This document shows positions 33,925 to 45,689 of a stretch of 64,000 nt of DNA, piece after piece. Location: positions 16,845 through 80,844 of the forward strand of contig JASANH010000634.1 of the NCBI GenBank assembly GCA_030248295.1, read 5' to 3'. The DNA is from Mesodorylaimus sp. YZB2_4. Lineage: Eukaryota; Nematoda; Enoplea; Dorylaimida; Dorylaimidae. The notes beneath the pieces are model-generated. The model was not told where the DNA came from, did not search any database, and was given only the letters and a program-made list of their open reading frames with translations. The position numbers and the translations under genes are program-made. The first letter of the stretch is position 1. Every line of letters begins with the position of its first letter.

Positions 33925-34557
33925 CTCCAAACATCATAACGATCTCTCAAAGCAGCTACAGCCTCTTCTCTATCTTTCAGAGCCAATTTTAACCGCCCTT
34001 CCACCTCTACAACTCGCTTGAGCACGTAGGAGCCATCAAATTCTTTTTCAAATTCCTTCTGATCGTCTCCGATATCACACTCATCCCATATAGACCACGC
34101 ATCCAAGACGTTCCAATGCTCGGTACGGCTGTCGATCCAAAAGATCCCAATAGAACGAATGTGCCAGTACCAAACTGAAACAAGAAGATGTAAGACTTCA
34201 TAAAATAAGAGACTCGTTCTCATACCCTGTCCTCTTATTCTTGAAATCTAGGCCTATCTGCGCAGCACTTTCAAATACTTTCTTCACAAAATCTGATTGT
34301 TCCAGAATGCATCGTTCTTTGACCAATTTGGAACTGATGAGGTCAGCTGATTCACCAGCAGCAATCAGCTAGAACCGTTTTTTAGCCACCTCGATTTCTA
34401 ACGTTACTTTCTTGCTGACATCTGGAACCTAAAAAAGTGTGATTTTCAAAAGTTTCAAAGTGTTAAAGCTTACACGAACAAGTTTCAAATCCACGCAAAT
34501 CCTGATCTTCCAGTTTTGGACGTGATCAGGGATCGGTTGCCATGCTTTCTTCGCCAT
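33909..34557 (-). pseudogene. Three-exon gene of unknown family with an in-frame TAG and a frame conflict
   Basis: Exon 1 (34557-34474) starts ATG in MAKKAWQPIPDHVQNWKIR and ends CGT|gtaagc. Exon 2 starts at 34428 after cttttttag in phase 0, reads VPDVSKKVTLEIEVAKKRF, then TAG, then LIAAGESADLISSKLVKER up to GG|gtatga at 34226. Exon 3 follows cttgtttcag; its long open frame (87 codons, SRTEHWNVLDAWSIWDECD ... LALKDREEAVAALRD, stop 33909) is one frame away from exon 2. The TAG lies in ggttctag, which could itself act as a 3' splice site and remove the first 20 codons of exon 2. Two lesions favour a pseudogene; alternative splicing or sequence errors remain possible. Confidence 0.45.
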
Positions 34558-34614
34558 CTAAAATGCAATCTAGGGCAACAACATGACCCCCAAGTTTTTG
34601 TTTTAGCACATCAC

Positions 34615-34765
34615 CAAACGCTTATGCACACTCGAAGGTGAAAGGACGAATTTTACACTAAACGATTTACCAGCCCGCGAGTCGAACACTCGCCCGTAAC
34701 TGCGCACCTGGTGTGAGAGGCAAACGCCTAACCCACCAGACCATGAGGCCAGGGCCTGAGTTAAC
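34615..34765 (-). mobile_element. tRNA-derived SINE, family B
   Basis: On the minus strand: CTCATGGTCTGGTGGGTTAG, GCGTTTGCC, GGTGCGCAGTTACGGGCGAG and TGTTCGACTCGCGG. Body and tail are almost identical to 25055-25200. Confidence 0.75.
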
Positions 34766-34987
34766 CCCCAACACGTATTACTGCAAGCATGCAAAATTCA
34801 TGGGGATTACGGAAAAAGCACGATAAAGAAGTGGCACAGAATCTTACCAATAGAAGTTAAAGATAAAAGGAGGAAGGAAAGCCTTGGTAAGAAAACAAAA
34901 AGAAGACTTACAGACTTTGAAAACAGTGGCTATCAAAATATTGTCGGCGCTTTTGAAGTTTGTCCCCCAATCTCTTGAATCCAGTCC

Positions 34988-35110
34988 ATCCTAGCCTAAG
35001 CCTAAGGCTAAGACTAAGCCAAAACTCAGCCTATCCTAGCCTAACTTCAAGTCTAAGCCTAAGCCTATACCCAGCCTATCGTAGCCTAAGCCTAAGCCAA
35101 GGCTAAAACT
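34988..35110 (+). repeat. Degenerate telomere-like (GCCTAA)n tract
   Basis: About a dozen variants of GCCTAA / CCTAAG (TTAGGC on the other strand, the nematode telomere unit) with scattered substitutions. Two or three perfect units stand in a row near 35087-35100. It abuts the inverted-repeat element at 35114. Confidence 0.6.
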
Positions 35111-35113
35111 AAT

Positions 35114-35543
35114 AAGGGAACATCGCCAACCGTTAATTCGAACTTTGAGAAACTAAAAATCGTAATATGTTCCAGGTGCAAAAGAAAGCTCTGTGCAAAA
35201 TATTAGAGGCGTCTGGCTAAGTGGTCAGCGTATAAAGTCCCGAATTTTTGTGTGTTACCGAAGCTGAGCGTTGAGAAAAACACGCAAAGTTCTTTCCAAA
35301 CTAGATTTTTGGGTCCGGAGTTTCGAGTTTAAGCTTCCAACACTTGGGTTTGGGTTTTTTCCTGGAAAAACCCAAAAAAATCCAGCAGAATTTGAAAATT
35401 TCACTGTACTCTACGGGCTGACCGCTGCTGACCACTTGGCCAGACGCCTCTAATATTTTGCACAGAGTTTTGTTTTGCACCCAGGAACATGTCTCAATTT
35501 TCGGTTTTCCGAAATTCGACTCAACGGTTGGCGATGTTCCCTT
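35114..35543. mobile_element. Inverted-repeat element with about 120-bp arms
   Basis: The outer 21 bp (starting AAGGGAACATCGCC) are a perfect inverted repeat (35114-35134 and 35523-35543). The arms continue with about 85% match to the GGCGTCTGGCTAAGTGGTCA block at 35207-35230 / 35418-35445. No coding capacity. No clear target-site duplication. A diverged relative lies at 31055-31380. Confidence 0.8.
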
Positions 35544-35827
35544 GGAAGCCTTTATCCGGCCTATCCCTAAGCCTATTGGGGAACAAAGTGCAAAAGTGCC
35601 ATGTCCTTATAAAAATATCGTACGACATCCCCTTTTGACCATGATGCCCGTTCGAAGAGAAGAGAACGGCAAATGCGTTTATTCACTTCGCCGTGCCATG
35701 GACGCCGGGGGTTTAACATTATCACAGTCATCGATCTGGGAAATTTACGTCAAAAAGCAAAGGAGTTCGAGTCCTTAGACACTATGAAACAAATCGTTGT
35801 GAATTCCAGTGTTCGGCGTTCATAACT

Positions 35828-36250
35828 TCAAAAATTCTGCCGGATGGACGCGTGAACGTATCTTATTGTCTCCTTCATTATGGTCATGATCGTGAACTGA
35901 TCTGGGCTTTCAGAGGTCTCTCGCAAAAACATTATGGCTAATCTTCTTTGACCGGGTAAGAATGAAGTCTGTTTGGCTCTCGTTTGGTTGGCACCAGCTC
36001 TTATTTCACTGCCTGCGATGGACAAAGGCTGTTGCTCATCAGAAACCTTATCATCAGTCCTGAAACCAAGGCTGGTAACAAGAAACTGAACCGTCACTAT
36101 CGCATTTTTGCTGTCAAGTAAGCCATTGGCCCTGTGAGGAATTAATACCACTGTGTATTTTCGACCTGCGGCCATTTCGGGCACCTGAGCCCGACCAAAT
36201 CTCGCGGCTAAAGAGTCAAAGATCGAATTGGAAATGTGTGGAATGAGCAT
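35828..36250 (-). CDS. Hypothetical protein, 140 aa, single exon
   Basis: ATG at 36250 opens MLIPHISNSIFDSLAARFG; the frame runs to TGA at 35828. Composition is balanced (LVTSLGFRTDDKVSDEQQ, LRETSESPDQFTIMTIMKE). No signal peptide, membrane segment or motif I recognise. Length and ATG are the only evidence. Confidence 0.3.
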   Translation of the reverse strand: MLIPHISNSIFDSLAARFGRAQVPEMAAGRKYTVVLIPHRANGLLDSKNAIVTVQFLVTSLGFRTDDKVSDEQQPLSIAGSEIRAGANQTRAKQTSFLPGQRRLAIMFLRETSESPDQFTIMTIMKETIRYVHASIRQNF

Positions 36251-36259
36251 AATTAAAGA

Positions 36260-39200
36260 CCTTTATTGACTGGCTCTATGTTGAAGCCCGTAAATTCGCG
36301 CGTTTCCTTACTTTCTCAGATATTTTATCCGATTCGTTTTTGCCACGTTTTTTACTTTCCCTTTCATAGCGGTACTCACAATCAGTTGTTCTTTTGTCTT
36401 TTGGTGACTTTTCTAAAGTGGCAGAATTTTTAATGGCTTACCCAGTAGTCAAGTTGCAGACGCCGAATGAGGAGAATCAGGAAACTGGTCCCTCCTTTCT
36501 CTGGCGGAGGACGCCCTCGACGGGTGTGCACTCGATGGAGAGGTCAGAGGGAACCTGCCGTGAGAGCCGCCTCGCAGTCTCGTTTATCATACGTATGGCT
36601 ACTGGCCCGCTATATGCAAGGGAGTCCTGTGGTCCCTGTGGCCAACTGGGTCGGTACTGAGCCCACAAGAATTAAAAAATTCTGCCAGAGCATTCTAATC
36701 TTTAGGCAACACATGCCATTCGGAGTTTACGCCCCTTTCTGGACAGCAATCGAAATTTTCTCTCCCAGAAACACATTCTGGTTGTTCTGCAGCTTGGGAA
36801 TTCTTGATAAAATCTTGATAGTTGGGAAGGTTTTTAATCACATTTTGTTGATTTAAATCAAGTTTTGCCTTAATCGGAAAAAAGCAGTGTATGACATACG
36901 TACGCACATAAATGAAACATGAGACAATAGTTAGGCCGGAGAAATGATTTTGGGAAAACATGTCAGCTGAGCAGTAATTAATTGGGAAGTGGGAACAGGG
37001 CGTGCTGCCATCTGGCTAATAAACTTTGCCCCGTCCTTTATCCTTTTAGCTGGATAGCAATCTAGCAGACTAATCTGTTACTTGTTGCAACAGAGAGCGA
37101 CATCGATCAATACAAAATGGAGGTCTTTCGTACTCGCCTTCATTCTCGGCACGATTACGCTGTGCTAGCTGTGACCTAGGATTACGTATAATGGCTTCCT
37201 TTTCTATTTTCTTCGTGCTTCAAAAAGAATTGATCAAATACTTCATGTTTCACACAAGATTTTGCCTTAGCAGCGCATGGCGACGCGGAAAATTGATCGA
37301 CCTTAAAATTATTGATATTAGGTTGCAAAAATTGAGCTGCGCGTCATTAAAATTTTTATTTTCTTTGCTCGTATTCTGTTCATATATGGTCTTAGTTCTC
37401 CCATTACCTAGTTTTGTTACATCTTCTCCATACCTGGCTTTCGACCACGCATGCAGGGAGTGGTTAAAAGCCAGATATGATATTTGTAATCGCGCCTCTC
37501 CTGCATCCCAGAAATTTGTAACTGATCTATTGTCTTTTTTTCGACACCATTGATTTTTAATCTTAGGTTTGAGTAAGCTGAGTATGTTTGGATTTCGTGA
37601 TGGACATTTTATTTGCCGCATCCGATTGAAAAAGTATAATTCATGGTGGATTCAAATCGACGTTGATATTTAAAACACTCAATTATTTGTCTTTAGGGTT
37701 TTTTTTTTTTTTCGGTTTTTTGCTCCTTTTTTTTTTTCGCGGGAAATCCGCCCCCCCCCCCCCCCCTTTTCCTTTAGGGAAATTTTGTTTTTAAAATACT
37801 GATCTGAGCGTCGCTATTCAGTAAACCATGAAAACACGAGTCTGGTCGAAACAGTATACCTACTACCTCTGTCTGCCCTCCTGCTACAAAGGGGTGGCAT
37901 TGAGCATTTGTGAGGTTTCATCAAGCTACAGTATCTTGCTACGTAAATGTACCACAGCTTGCTTTTTTTGGGAAGGATTATAAGACCTGTTGATCTCAGC
38001 AAGATTTTTAATTTCCGTCTGAAATCTCAGTATGTCTTAGCAAGCTTTCTATAGCTAACATAATAAGGTCTTAGTAAGATTTCGACCGAGTGGGAAATGC
38101 GGAGGCTGGTCTGCTCTTCTGCTAATGCCAAACTCTATGATGGGTCAAAGACAGAATGCCCCAGCAAAAACCCCTGAATAGGGGAGCGGCCAACCAAAAA
38201 ATACAAAACTTTACAATTTTTTATGCTAGAGCTAGAGATAATCATTACTTGGAGTATTCGATTTCCATCCGACGACAAACCCCGCGAATTTTATGATTAG
38301 ACTTAGAGACGCTATAATTTTTGCTCATACAGTTCCAGTAAGTTAAAACATGAGAATTTTTTGACACGATTTCTGTAAATTAAACCTGAAAATCACAAAA
38401 CTAACTACAAAGCTTCTGCTAAAGAGCCATAGGTACTTAAAAGCCATAAAATCAGAGTCAAAAGTATTTCATGGCTAGATGCGAGCTGGTTCTTGAGAAA
38501 CCTTGTCACTTCCGGCACCTGTATTACGTCTTGTATGCTATAATGCGACACTACACATTTGAATTTCCTTTTAGAGAGACCCTGCTCAATCAACCGAGTA
38601 TTATTTTTATGCTTTTGCATTATTTGTCCGAACCCATATTTTGGATTCGTACAGAGCTTTTAACACTGCGTCTAACAAGTCTCCTTGGGTGCGCTTTAAA
38701 AAAAAGTGCAATTCAGTTCAATGCATTGCAACAGCAGGTTAGACCGCTCCGCTGCGTGAAACTGAAGAATGGAAGCGGCCTCCTGCTGCTGCAAATGCTG
38801 TTTGTGGACCGAGGCAACGAGCCTGGCAACAGGTTTACTGCTCGGACGACCCAGGAGCCCATGTTCGTTATCAGAGCAGGCCGCAAGACAGTTTCGATAG
38901 GCTTGGTTCCTTAATCTGTTCTCCTGAGATGGCGAATTCCATTCATTGTGCCGGAATGTAGCAAAGTGCCCTCGACGTCAATCAAAGCTAATGTTGCAAG
39001 CTGTGTTTAGGCCTTCTTTGTCCACCGATGTTGCAAAGGAGATCTCCGGGGCGCCATACGTCAAAGGCTTAGGTTAGTTAGAAACATGCCCACATCTCAT
39101 TAAGCCGTGCTAAAGGGGGATTGCTGGGCATTTCTTGCCCGGATATCTAATTCCGCTTTGCTCCGAGCCATTGCCGTCTCTTTAGACTTTTCTTTCCAAA

Positions 39201-39700
39201 CCAGTCATGGAATATTTATGTGCTCTTTCCAGGCCATTTCTCTTTTTCTCCTCATTGCACTCAGCTGGGTCAACATATTGTGCACGCGCCCCTGGAACAG
39301 CTTGACAGGACGCCCATCATAGCATCATGCAAAATCTGTGCTAGCGAGTCTTACATGCCTACTTTTATCTTTTTTTAAAATTTATGAACGCATTTAACTG
39401 TCGAAAGGACAAAAAGTCAACTTTTTGACTTTCATCCTCTCAAAACAGGCTCATTTTAGATAATTGGTATGTACTTTTGATCTCCTCAATTCTCGAAGAT
39501 ATCGATCTCGAGTCAGTAAATAGTTTAATTTTTTAACAGCTCGCTTTCTTTCTGATGTGACTGGGGCACTCAGCGTACATTTTTTTTCGAAAGCACACTT
39601 CATATAAAATTACTTCTTTTCTCACTACTCGTTTGCTTATAAAAGCAATAGGTACATTTCGAACTAATTAGACAGAGGTAGGGCTAAAACCACTCAGCCT
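36260..39700. other. No gene recognised
   Basis: Contains long T runs at about 37697-37737 and a run of 16 C at 37751-37766. A 147-codon plus-strand ORF at 38471-38914 has no supported family. Weak exon-like pieces only. Confidence 0.4.
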
Positions 39701-39723
39701 TACTTTTCTATCATGTTTCGCAG

Positions 39724-39772
39724 GTCTCAATTTATGATGACCCTAGCACATGAAACAAGCCATGCCCACGAG
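39724..39772 (+). other. Exon-like block with an HExxH signature
   Basis: Flanked by atgtttcgcag and gtaagt, this 49-bp block reads SQFMMTLAHETSHAHE in one phase. HETSH fits the zinc-binding HExxH of metalloproteases, but the usual following Gly and third ligand are not seen and no neighbouring exon was found. Confidence 0.15.
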
Positions 39773-41111
39773 GTAAGTTTCTTCAGATTTAGTAAACGTG
39801 TTTAAGTTCAAATAAAAATGAAAGAAAGATGTCCGAGCTATGTCTAAATGGTGCCTAAAGAAAAAAATTAATGTTCGTTAGAGGGAGCAAAGGTAAATTT
39901 TAGAAGAATACGTACAGTGGGGGCAGTGGGCCTTGATTGATGGGTGCTATTGAGGCACTACTAACTGGCCTGCCGTGCATCGTCCATGGCAAATCTATTG
40001 AGACATCGCTTTTTCAAACAGCCACTTCCTTCGGTCCGTTTCATCAATACGCCTGGCTAGGTATAGGGTCCGATTTTATCAAAGAGTATAACCTTTCGGT
40101 ATGGAAAAACTTTTAAAGGAGTCAGATCTATTTTCGTTTTTGAATAGAAATGCTAGACTTGATCAAAAAATTTGAGGACGCTTTGCTTGGTTTTGAATCG
40201 TGGCGTCAATGCTCACTTTTCTCTCGAGTTTTTTCTAGTCACGCCAAATTTTAATTTTATTTCCTTCTAATTCGAATTTGGTATTGTGTTTATACAGAAA
40301 AGACGTCAGCTAATTTTTTTTAGGCCGGCGCCGTCTAGGATGGTTGTCTGGTTGGAGGAAAAATCGAGTTAAATTACAGTGCCCGCTAAGGAGTCTATAG
40401 ATCCTCCACAAAGCAAACTTTGACATTCTTTTCTTCCAATTATATTCCAGAGTGCTCGTATGGAAAGCATGCTTGTCTGACATTTTTTGTGGCTCCTGAA
40501 AGTGGAAACTTTATTGAATAGATGTGTGTTGATTACGAAATAGCAAATTGGTTCTTTGAATGGGGCCCACCCAGTCATTGGCAACCAGGCCAGCTGGCGT
40601 GTTTTAGATATAAGGTATGGAGGGAGCTGCTAGGCGTGCCCAGTGTTACGGGTGCACAAGTCTGACGGGGTGCCAGTACTAGTTGCTTGGCAGTCTAATA
40701 AGGTTGTGACCAGCGAGTGCTTGCTCTTCTTCTGGTTCATCGACGCTGCTTGTAGACAATTTTTCGCCCGCGCGACTCGGCTTGTCGAAAGGGCGTCAGC
40801 GCGTAAGCCGCTTTTTCCAATCCAAAACCTCACAAACACAAGTCCTTCACTCGTGCGACGAGCTGAGCTATGAAAATTCAAAATCGAACCTTATTCTCAG
40901 CGCTTCACTGCTTTGACTTTTCGTCGAGACGAATAGACAGCTTAGACTGGCGGCAAGAAATCTTAGGTCACAAGAGGCCGGTGCCGCCAGGATAGCCTAA
41001 AGCCTAGTTCCTGGCCAGACTTCATTAGCTTAATCTTTCTTCAGTCATGAATCGTCTTCTATTCGCCACAAATGACCATAAATGAGTCGCCTGTGTTTTT
41101 CCTTTCTTTTA

Positions 41112-41290
41112 GATTCCCAAATTTGAGTGGCTTCATTAATGGCACATCAATTTGTCAATCCTCCACTTGGATAGTGCATTCTCCTCCGTTCGATCCTTCT
41201 CTTTCAACAGGCCAAATTTTTAGCGATATCCTTGTAAACGTGCTTGAAATTTGCTGAATTCTTGTATTTTATTTTTCGTCATTTCCAAAT
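41112..41290 (+). promoter_or_regulatory. 5' leader of the orphan GPCR with an acceptor-like site
   Basis: tttcttttag (ending 41112) precedes a 178-bp leader with an in-frame stop (TGA 41255-41257) before the ATG, so translation starts at 41291. The site could be a trans-splice or 5'-UTR intron acceptor. Confidence 0.35.
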
Positions 41291-42835
41291 ATGGCTAACA
41301 TCACGCTGTTATCACTCGACGCCTTCGATTTGGACGACCTGACCACCGTCTCTTTTCTCGCACCATTTCAAGAAGCTCTCGATTGTTCCGAGCTCTTTCG
41401 GAACATGACTTTGTTGACGGACGCCAATATCACCAGTGTGAAACGTGGTATGTACTCCGTAGCTGTCCCAATCTACATGGCCATTTGCGTGCTGGTCATG
41501 ATCGCCAATGGCACGGTCTTATACGCGGCTCGTATAATCAAAAGTTCGTCCAAAGAACACCCCACTTTGCCCTTGACCCTCAGCTTGGCAGTGGCCGACT
41601 TATGGACGTCGATCGTGATGGCATTCAGTTTCGTCTATAATAGTTACTTATTCTTTGTTTTTGGCATAACAGCAAACGCGTGTGTTTCATTGGCGTTCGA
41701 GGCCATCAGAATGGGTGGCTTGATCACGGGATCGCTGCATTTGTTGGCCTTGGCCATAATTCATTACCTGACTATTCGATACCCGACTAGTTATCAAAAT
41801 TTTGTCACGTCAAAAACCAATTGGGCCGTGCTGTTATTCATTTGGCTCGTCCCTCCAATCAGTTTATTCATTTTTATGTCTTCATTACCGGGTCAATTTT
41901 TTCGTTCACCTTACGTCCCTTGTCACGGCTATTGCATGGTCATGGAATTATGGCATACATTAGAATTTCGATTGGTCATCTTTTTTTCTTTCTTTTCACC
42001 TTTTATTCTTATGTCTTTTTTATATTTTATGTTTCTTATTTTATTTCGTCGTCAAGAAAAGAAGTTTTCTCGCGCTCCCCAATCGAATTCATCGAACGAA
42101 ATTTCTAAACTTTCACGACGTTCTTCATCGATTAGAAAACAAAAAAGTCAACGCCAACAATTGCATAAAAGTCGACGTACATTCACGACCACGATTCTTA
42201 TTTGGCTGACATTTGTTTTAGGTTGGATCCCAGCTTGCTCCCTGTTCGTGCTCACTTGTCGCACTTGTCCAATCCCATTTCCTCGCGAGACTATCGACAA
42301 CGTTGAAGCCGTCTTTATTTTAAGCGTCATCTCAAATTTATTTATTTTATGTAAAAGTTTAATCAATCCAATAATTTATGCTGTCCGCATACCCGAAATC
42401 AAAATGGCTCTGGCTAAAAGATATGGTTGGTGTTGGAGTCTGCTTCGTCCACGTCGACGTCCAGCCAACAATTCCAGTTCGAGACAGTGTACCCTACGGC
42501 GAAACGCAGATATGGGAAATGGTGGAGGCCGAGGAGAAGAAGAGGAGATGGAGGAGAATGAGGTGGCGGATGATCGAAAAGGGGCAGGAAACGAGTTCAA
42601 TAGATGCCGCCCAAGCAGTAGTCGAGGAGGAGGTGGACGTAATCGTAAGCAGAAAAGTGGTGAAAAAAGTGTGAAAACGGATGGAAAAATCGAAAAACAG
42701 CTGCCTCAAGAGCGTGATAATCTTTTAAAAAATAATGGCCTGGTCGGAATCGATTGCGAAATGTACGAAAACCGAAGCGCGCTCGAGTGCCACCCCGCGC
42801 ATTCGGCACCCGTCCATGCTGGAAGCCCCATTTGA
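41291..42835 (+). CDS. Orphan class A G-protein-coupled receptor, 514 aa, single exon
   Basis: The extracellular N-terminus has NIT, NMT and NIT sequons. Seven membrane segments fall at about 58-82 (N73, helix 1 landmark), 92-116 (LAVADLW, D103), 128-160, 177-197 (W185), 227-252, 298-322 (GWIP) and 340-365 (NPIIY, 359-363). At the DRY position the sequence is IHY (157-159) in ALAIIHYLTIRYPTSY, so the usual acidic-arginine lock is missing. The long third loop is basic. The C-terminal tail after 380 is long, with a Gly/Glu run (GGGRGEEEEMEENE) and Ser/Arg-rich stretches. The gene has no intron. HY in place of RY occurs in a few invertebrate amine/orphan receptor groups; the ligand cannot be told. 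A poly(A) signal lies at 43200. Confidence 0.9.
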   Translation: MANITLLSLDAFDLDDLTTVSFLAPFQEALDCSELFRNMTLLTDANITSVKRGMYSVAVPIYMAICVLVMIANGTVLYAARIIKSSSKEHPTLPLTLSLAVADLWTSIVMAFSFVYNSYLFFVFGITANACVSLAFEAIRMGGLITGSLHLLALAIIHYLTIRYPTSYQNFVTSKTNWAVLLFIWLVPPISLFIFMSSLPGQFFRSPYVPCHGYCMVMELWHTLEFRLVIFFSFFSPFILMSFLYFMFLILFRRQEKKFSRAPQSNSSNEISKLSRRSSSIRKQKSQRQQLHKSRRTFTTTILIWLTFVLGWIPACSLFVLTCRTCPIPFPRETIDNVEAVFILSVISNLFILCKSLINPIIYAVRIPEIKMALAKRYGWCWSLLRPRRRPANNSSSRQCTLRRNADMGNGGGRGEEEEMEENEVADDRKGAGNEFNRCRPSSSRGGGGRNRKQKSGEKSVKTDGKIEKQLPQERDNLLKNNGLVGIDCEMYENRSALECHPAHSAPVHAGSPI

Positions 42836-42839
42836 CCCG

Positions 42840-45685
42840 CCCACCTAATTGGCACTTGTGTGCAATGGGAGGGTCAACAGGGTTGGCTTCACATTTTTTG
42901 CGCATAGCCAAACCTTTTAGATTTGTATGATTTACTGTTTAATTTCAAATATTTTACTGGTCTTTAAAATCATGAAAATGTTTAGTCCAGTTTTTTAAGA
43001 ACATTTTAAACAGATTCTACCAATTTTTTACTTTTAGTTAAACATTTTTAAAGCGTTTTAAGCGCTCTATAGATTGTTAAACGTGGTATAGAAAATGTGA
43101 TTCTTGCTTTTTGAAAGCGTATGCGGATTTTTCTAGATCCTTGAGAAGGTAAAAAATTAAATGTGTTCAAACGAGGGTCACTTGGGGACAAGATCCTCAA
43201 ATAAATGTTGTATTTTAGTTTGTGAAAGATTTGCTGTGTTATTAAAAATTATTTTCTTTAAAAATCGTGTTCGCTTCCGAGCAGGAACAAAACGTTGAAA
43301 CGACAAAAAATTGGTGAACAAAACGCTGAAAATTTTAGAAGCACCTGGCAGCAATATTGTTTCGGGATGATTGGTGGTCTGTTGAAAATTTTGACTGGTA
43401 GAACCGACTGGCGGGCCCAATCAGCCAAGTGTAACGTGCACATTAGCTGTTCGAGAACTTTTTTGCCTTTTGTCACTGGGGGGAAAGTTTCTGAAAAATT
43501 TAGCAAAGCTCGAGCATAGCTTTTTTCTAGCATTTTTCCTAGTTAATGTATTCTGTTACAGTAGAACAATGTGAAAAAATAAAAGCAGGCGCAGAAAAGT
43601 GAGCTGAAATTTGATATGTACATTAAAAATGCGCATGCCTCAACGTTCGCGGCAGAAAAAGGCAATGCGTCGGAAGTGGAAGTTCCAGCCAAACCAAACA
43701 GAAATTTGCATCGTTGGCGCTCGATATTCAAAGCTTTTTAATGGTAAAATTGAATAGTATTTACAAATGAGATTACCCCGAGAGACCCAACAATAGATAA
43801 ACAGACCCAACGATAGATGTGAAAAAAAGAGCACGTAATTTGGGAAATCAATTACGTTATCTTAAAAAGCTTAAAAGAATGAGATCTGGAATTGCAGAGA
43901 GGACGGGATTTGAAAAATCTTTAGAAATGTGAAAAATTTGGAAGCGGAGGAGGAGAAATTCTACCCTGTGCAACTGGCAACTAATTGCAAGAATTCGTGG
44001 TCTTCATGCAAGTTTTAGATTTACGACACGACCCAATTACCATTTTTTCTCCGTTGCCTATTTTTTTGCATTGCATTCAAGCCCAACATACTCATTGACA
44101 AATAGAGAAACGTTTTGCAGATTTTTTGTCCCATCAGAACAGGATACGTTTCAAAGAAAAATATGGTTGGCAGTTAACGTAGGTATCTCGAAGATGAATG
44201 CCCGTTGAGGCGGCCTCCTTCATCGCCTGGTAAACGATCGACTTAAGCTAGTGATGCAAATTACTTTTCAGATGGCGGTTTCTTTAAGAGCCAAATTTGC
44301 AAACAATAAACATTACATCTTAACTAGTTGCGGAACAGCAAAAATTTTTTAATTATGTACTCGATATAGTATGGTCTTCCAAGTACTTGTAGAATCCAAG
44401 CATTTCTTATGGGGACGGCACGAATACTTTGTTCTCGGAATTCACGTCAAAGTGCACTTGGGGATGTCGTAAGCTTGTATGGAGTTAGTGAACACTAGAA
44501 AAACTCACCATCAAGCTTATGTTAGTGCAAGTCATAAATTCCTTTGATGTTGAGAGATAATTGGTTTTGGTAGGCAAAGTGACTCCAGAGGCCTTTCAAT
44601 GTTCAAGTTGGTTTTATGATCCTGTTTGGAAAACTGCTGCTCGTGTGTTATTTACTTGGCAGAATAGATATTTGCGAACATACTGAATGACTCTCTGTTC
44701 ATGAAAGCAAAAATGTTTTCAGCATAAAACTGCCACATACTGTTTGTGCTCAAGTAGCCAGATCACAGTCCTTTTACTAGCGCCTGCCCGGAAACTTCAG
44801 AACGCAAGTTCAATTCCTACTCGGGGCTTGAAGTTTTTATGAAGTGCCCTAATTGCTAATTTTTGTGACTCTTTGTTTACTGTAGGTAAAATGTTCAACT
44901 AAAAGATTGTGACGGCATAGTCTCACGCTCGCACTATCCTCCGGTATCTGACGTAACCTCAATTTCTTCCATTTTCCAGGTACTGGAGCACACGAGCATC
45001 CATGATTTTGTAACCGGAGTAACCAGAAGGTCAAGATATACGAAATTCACAAATATGCTGGTGCTATGCTGAAGTCAAAAAATTTACTCATCGATTTTGT
45101 AACCTTATTCCACTACATAATGTGTAAGCCAGCATGAGGTATTTCTCTCTCTCCCACGGTTCTGAGAATGTTGAGTATATTCGATTTTAGATAAGAGCTT
45201 GACCGCTTTTTTTTCCAATCACTCGGCCACGCTTTGAATAACAAAGATGGCTCTTGAAACGAACCAAGGACTCTGCACTTCAGCCTTTCCTAGCTAATCA
45301 TTCTAAACTTATGCAAACGAAATGTAGGAAACCCACACTTTTTACAGTACAGCTCGCATGGATGTGCCTGATGCAGGGTATTGCGCACTAGCCTAAAAAA
45401 ATAAGGCTAAGTTTTTATTTGAAGTCAGAAAGCCATCAGTTGGTGATTTTGTAGTGGCATTTTGGCGGTTTTGGTGGATTGATATTTAAAAACTCCTTGA
45501 TAACTGATATTGCTCACATTACCAAACGGACAAAAGGACAAAATTGCCGCTCTTTTTGTCACACTGTATAATCTAATGTCGGATCATTGCCCGACGTTGA
45601 GTAATGTTTCATCAAGACTCAATCATTTTCATTTTTAAAAAATTTTCTCATGCAGAGTAGGCCCGTTTTTCCATGTGGTCGGTCG
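42840..45685. other. 3' flank of the GPCR and intergenic DNA
   Basis: AATAAA at 43200-43205 is a likely poly(A) signal. A GTTCAATTCC B-box-like site near 44809 suggests a SINE fragment. No gene recognised. Confidence 0.45.
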
Positions 45686-45689
45686 ACCA

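Noticed and set aside
38471-38914. 147-codon ORF ending FVIRAGRKTVSIGLVP, reminiscent of a translation-factor C-terminus
   Set aside because: Only the last 15 residues resemble it; the rest has no GTPase domain III features.
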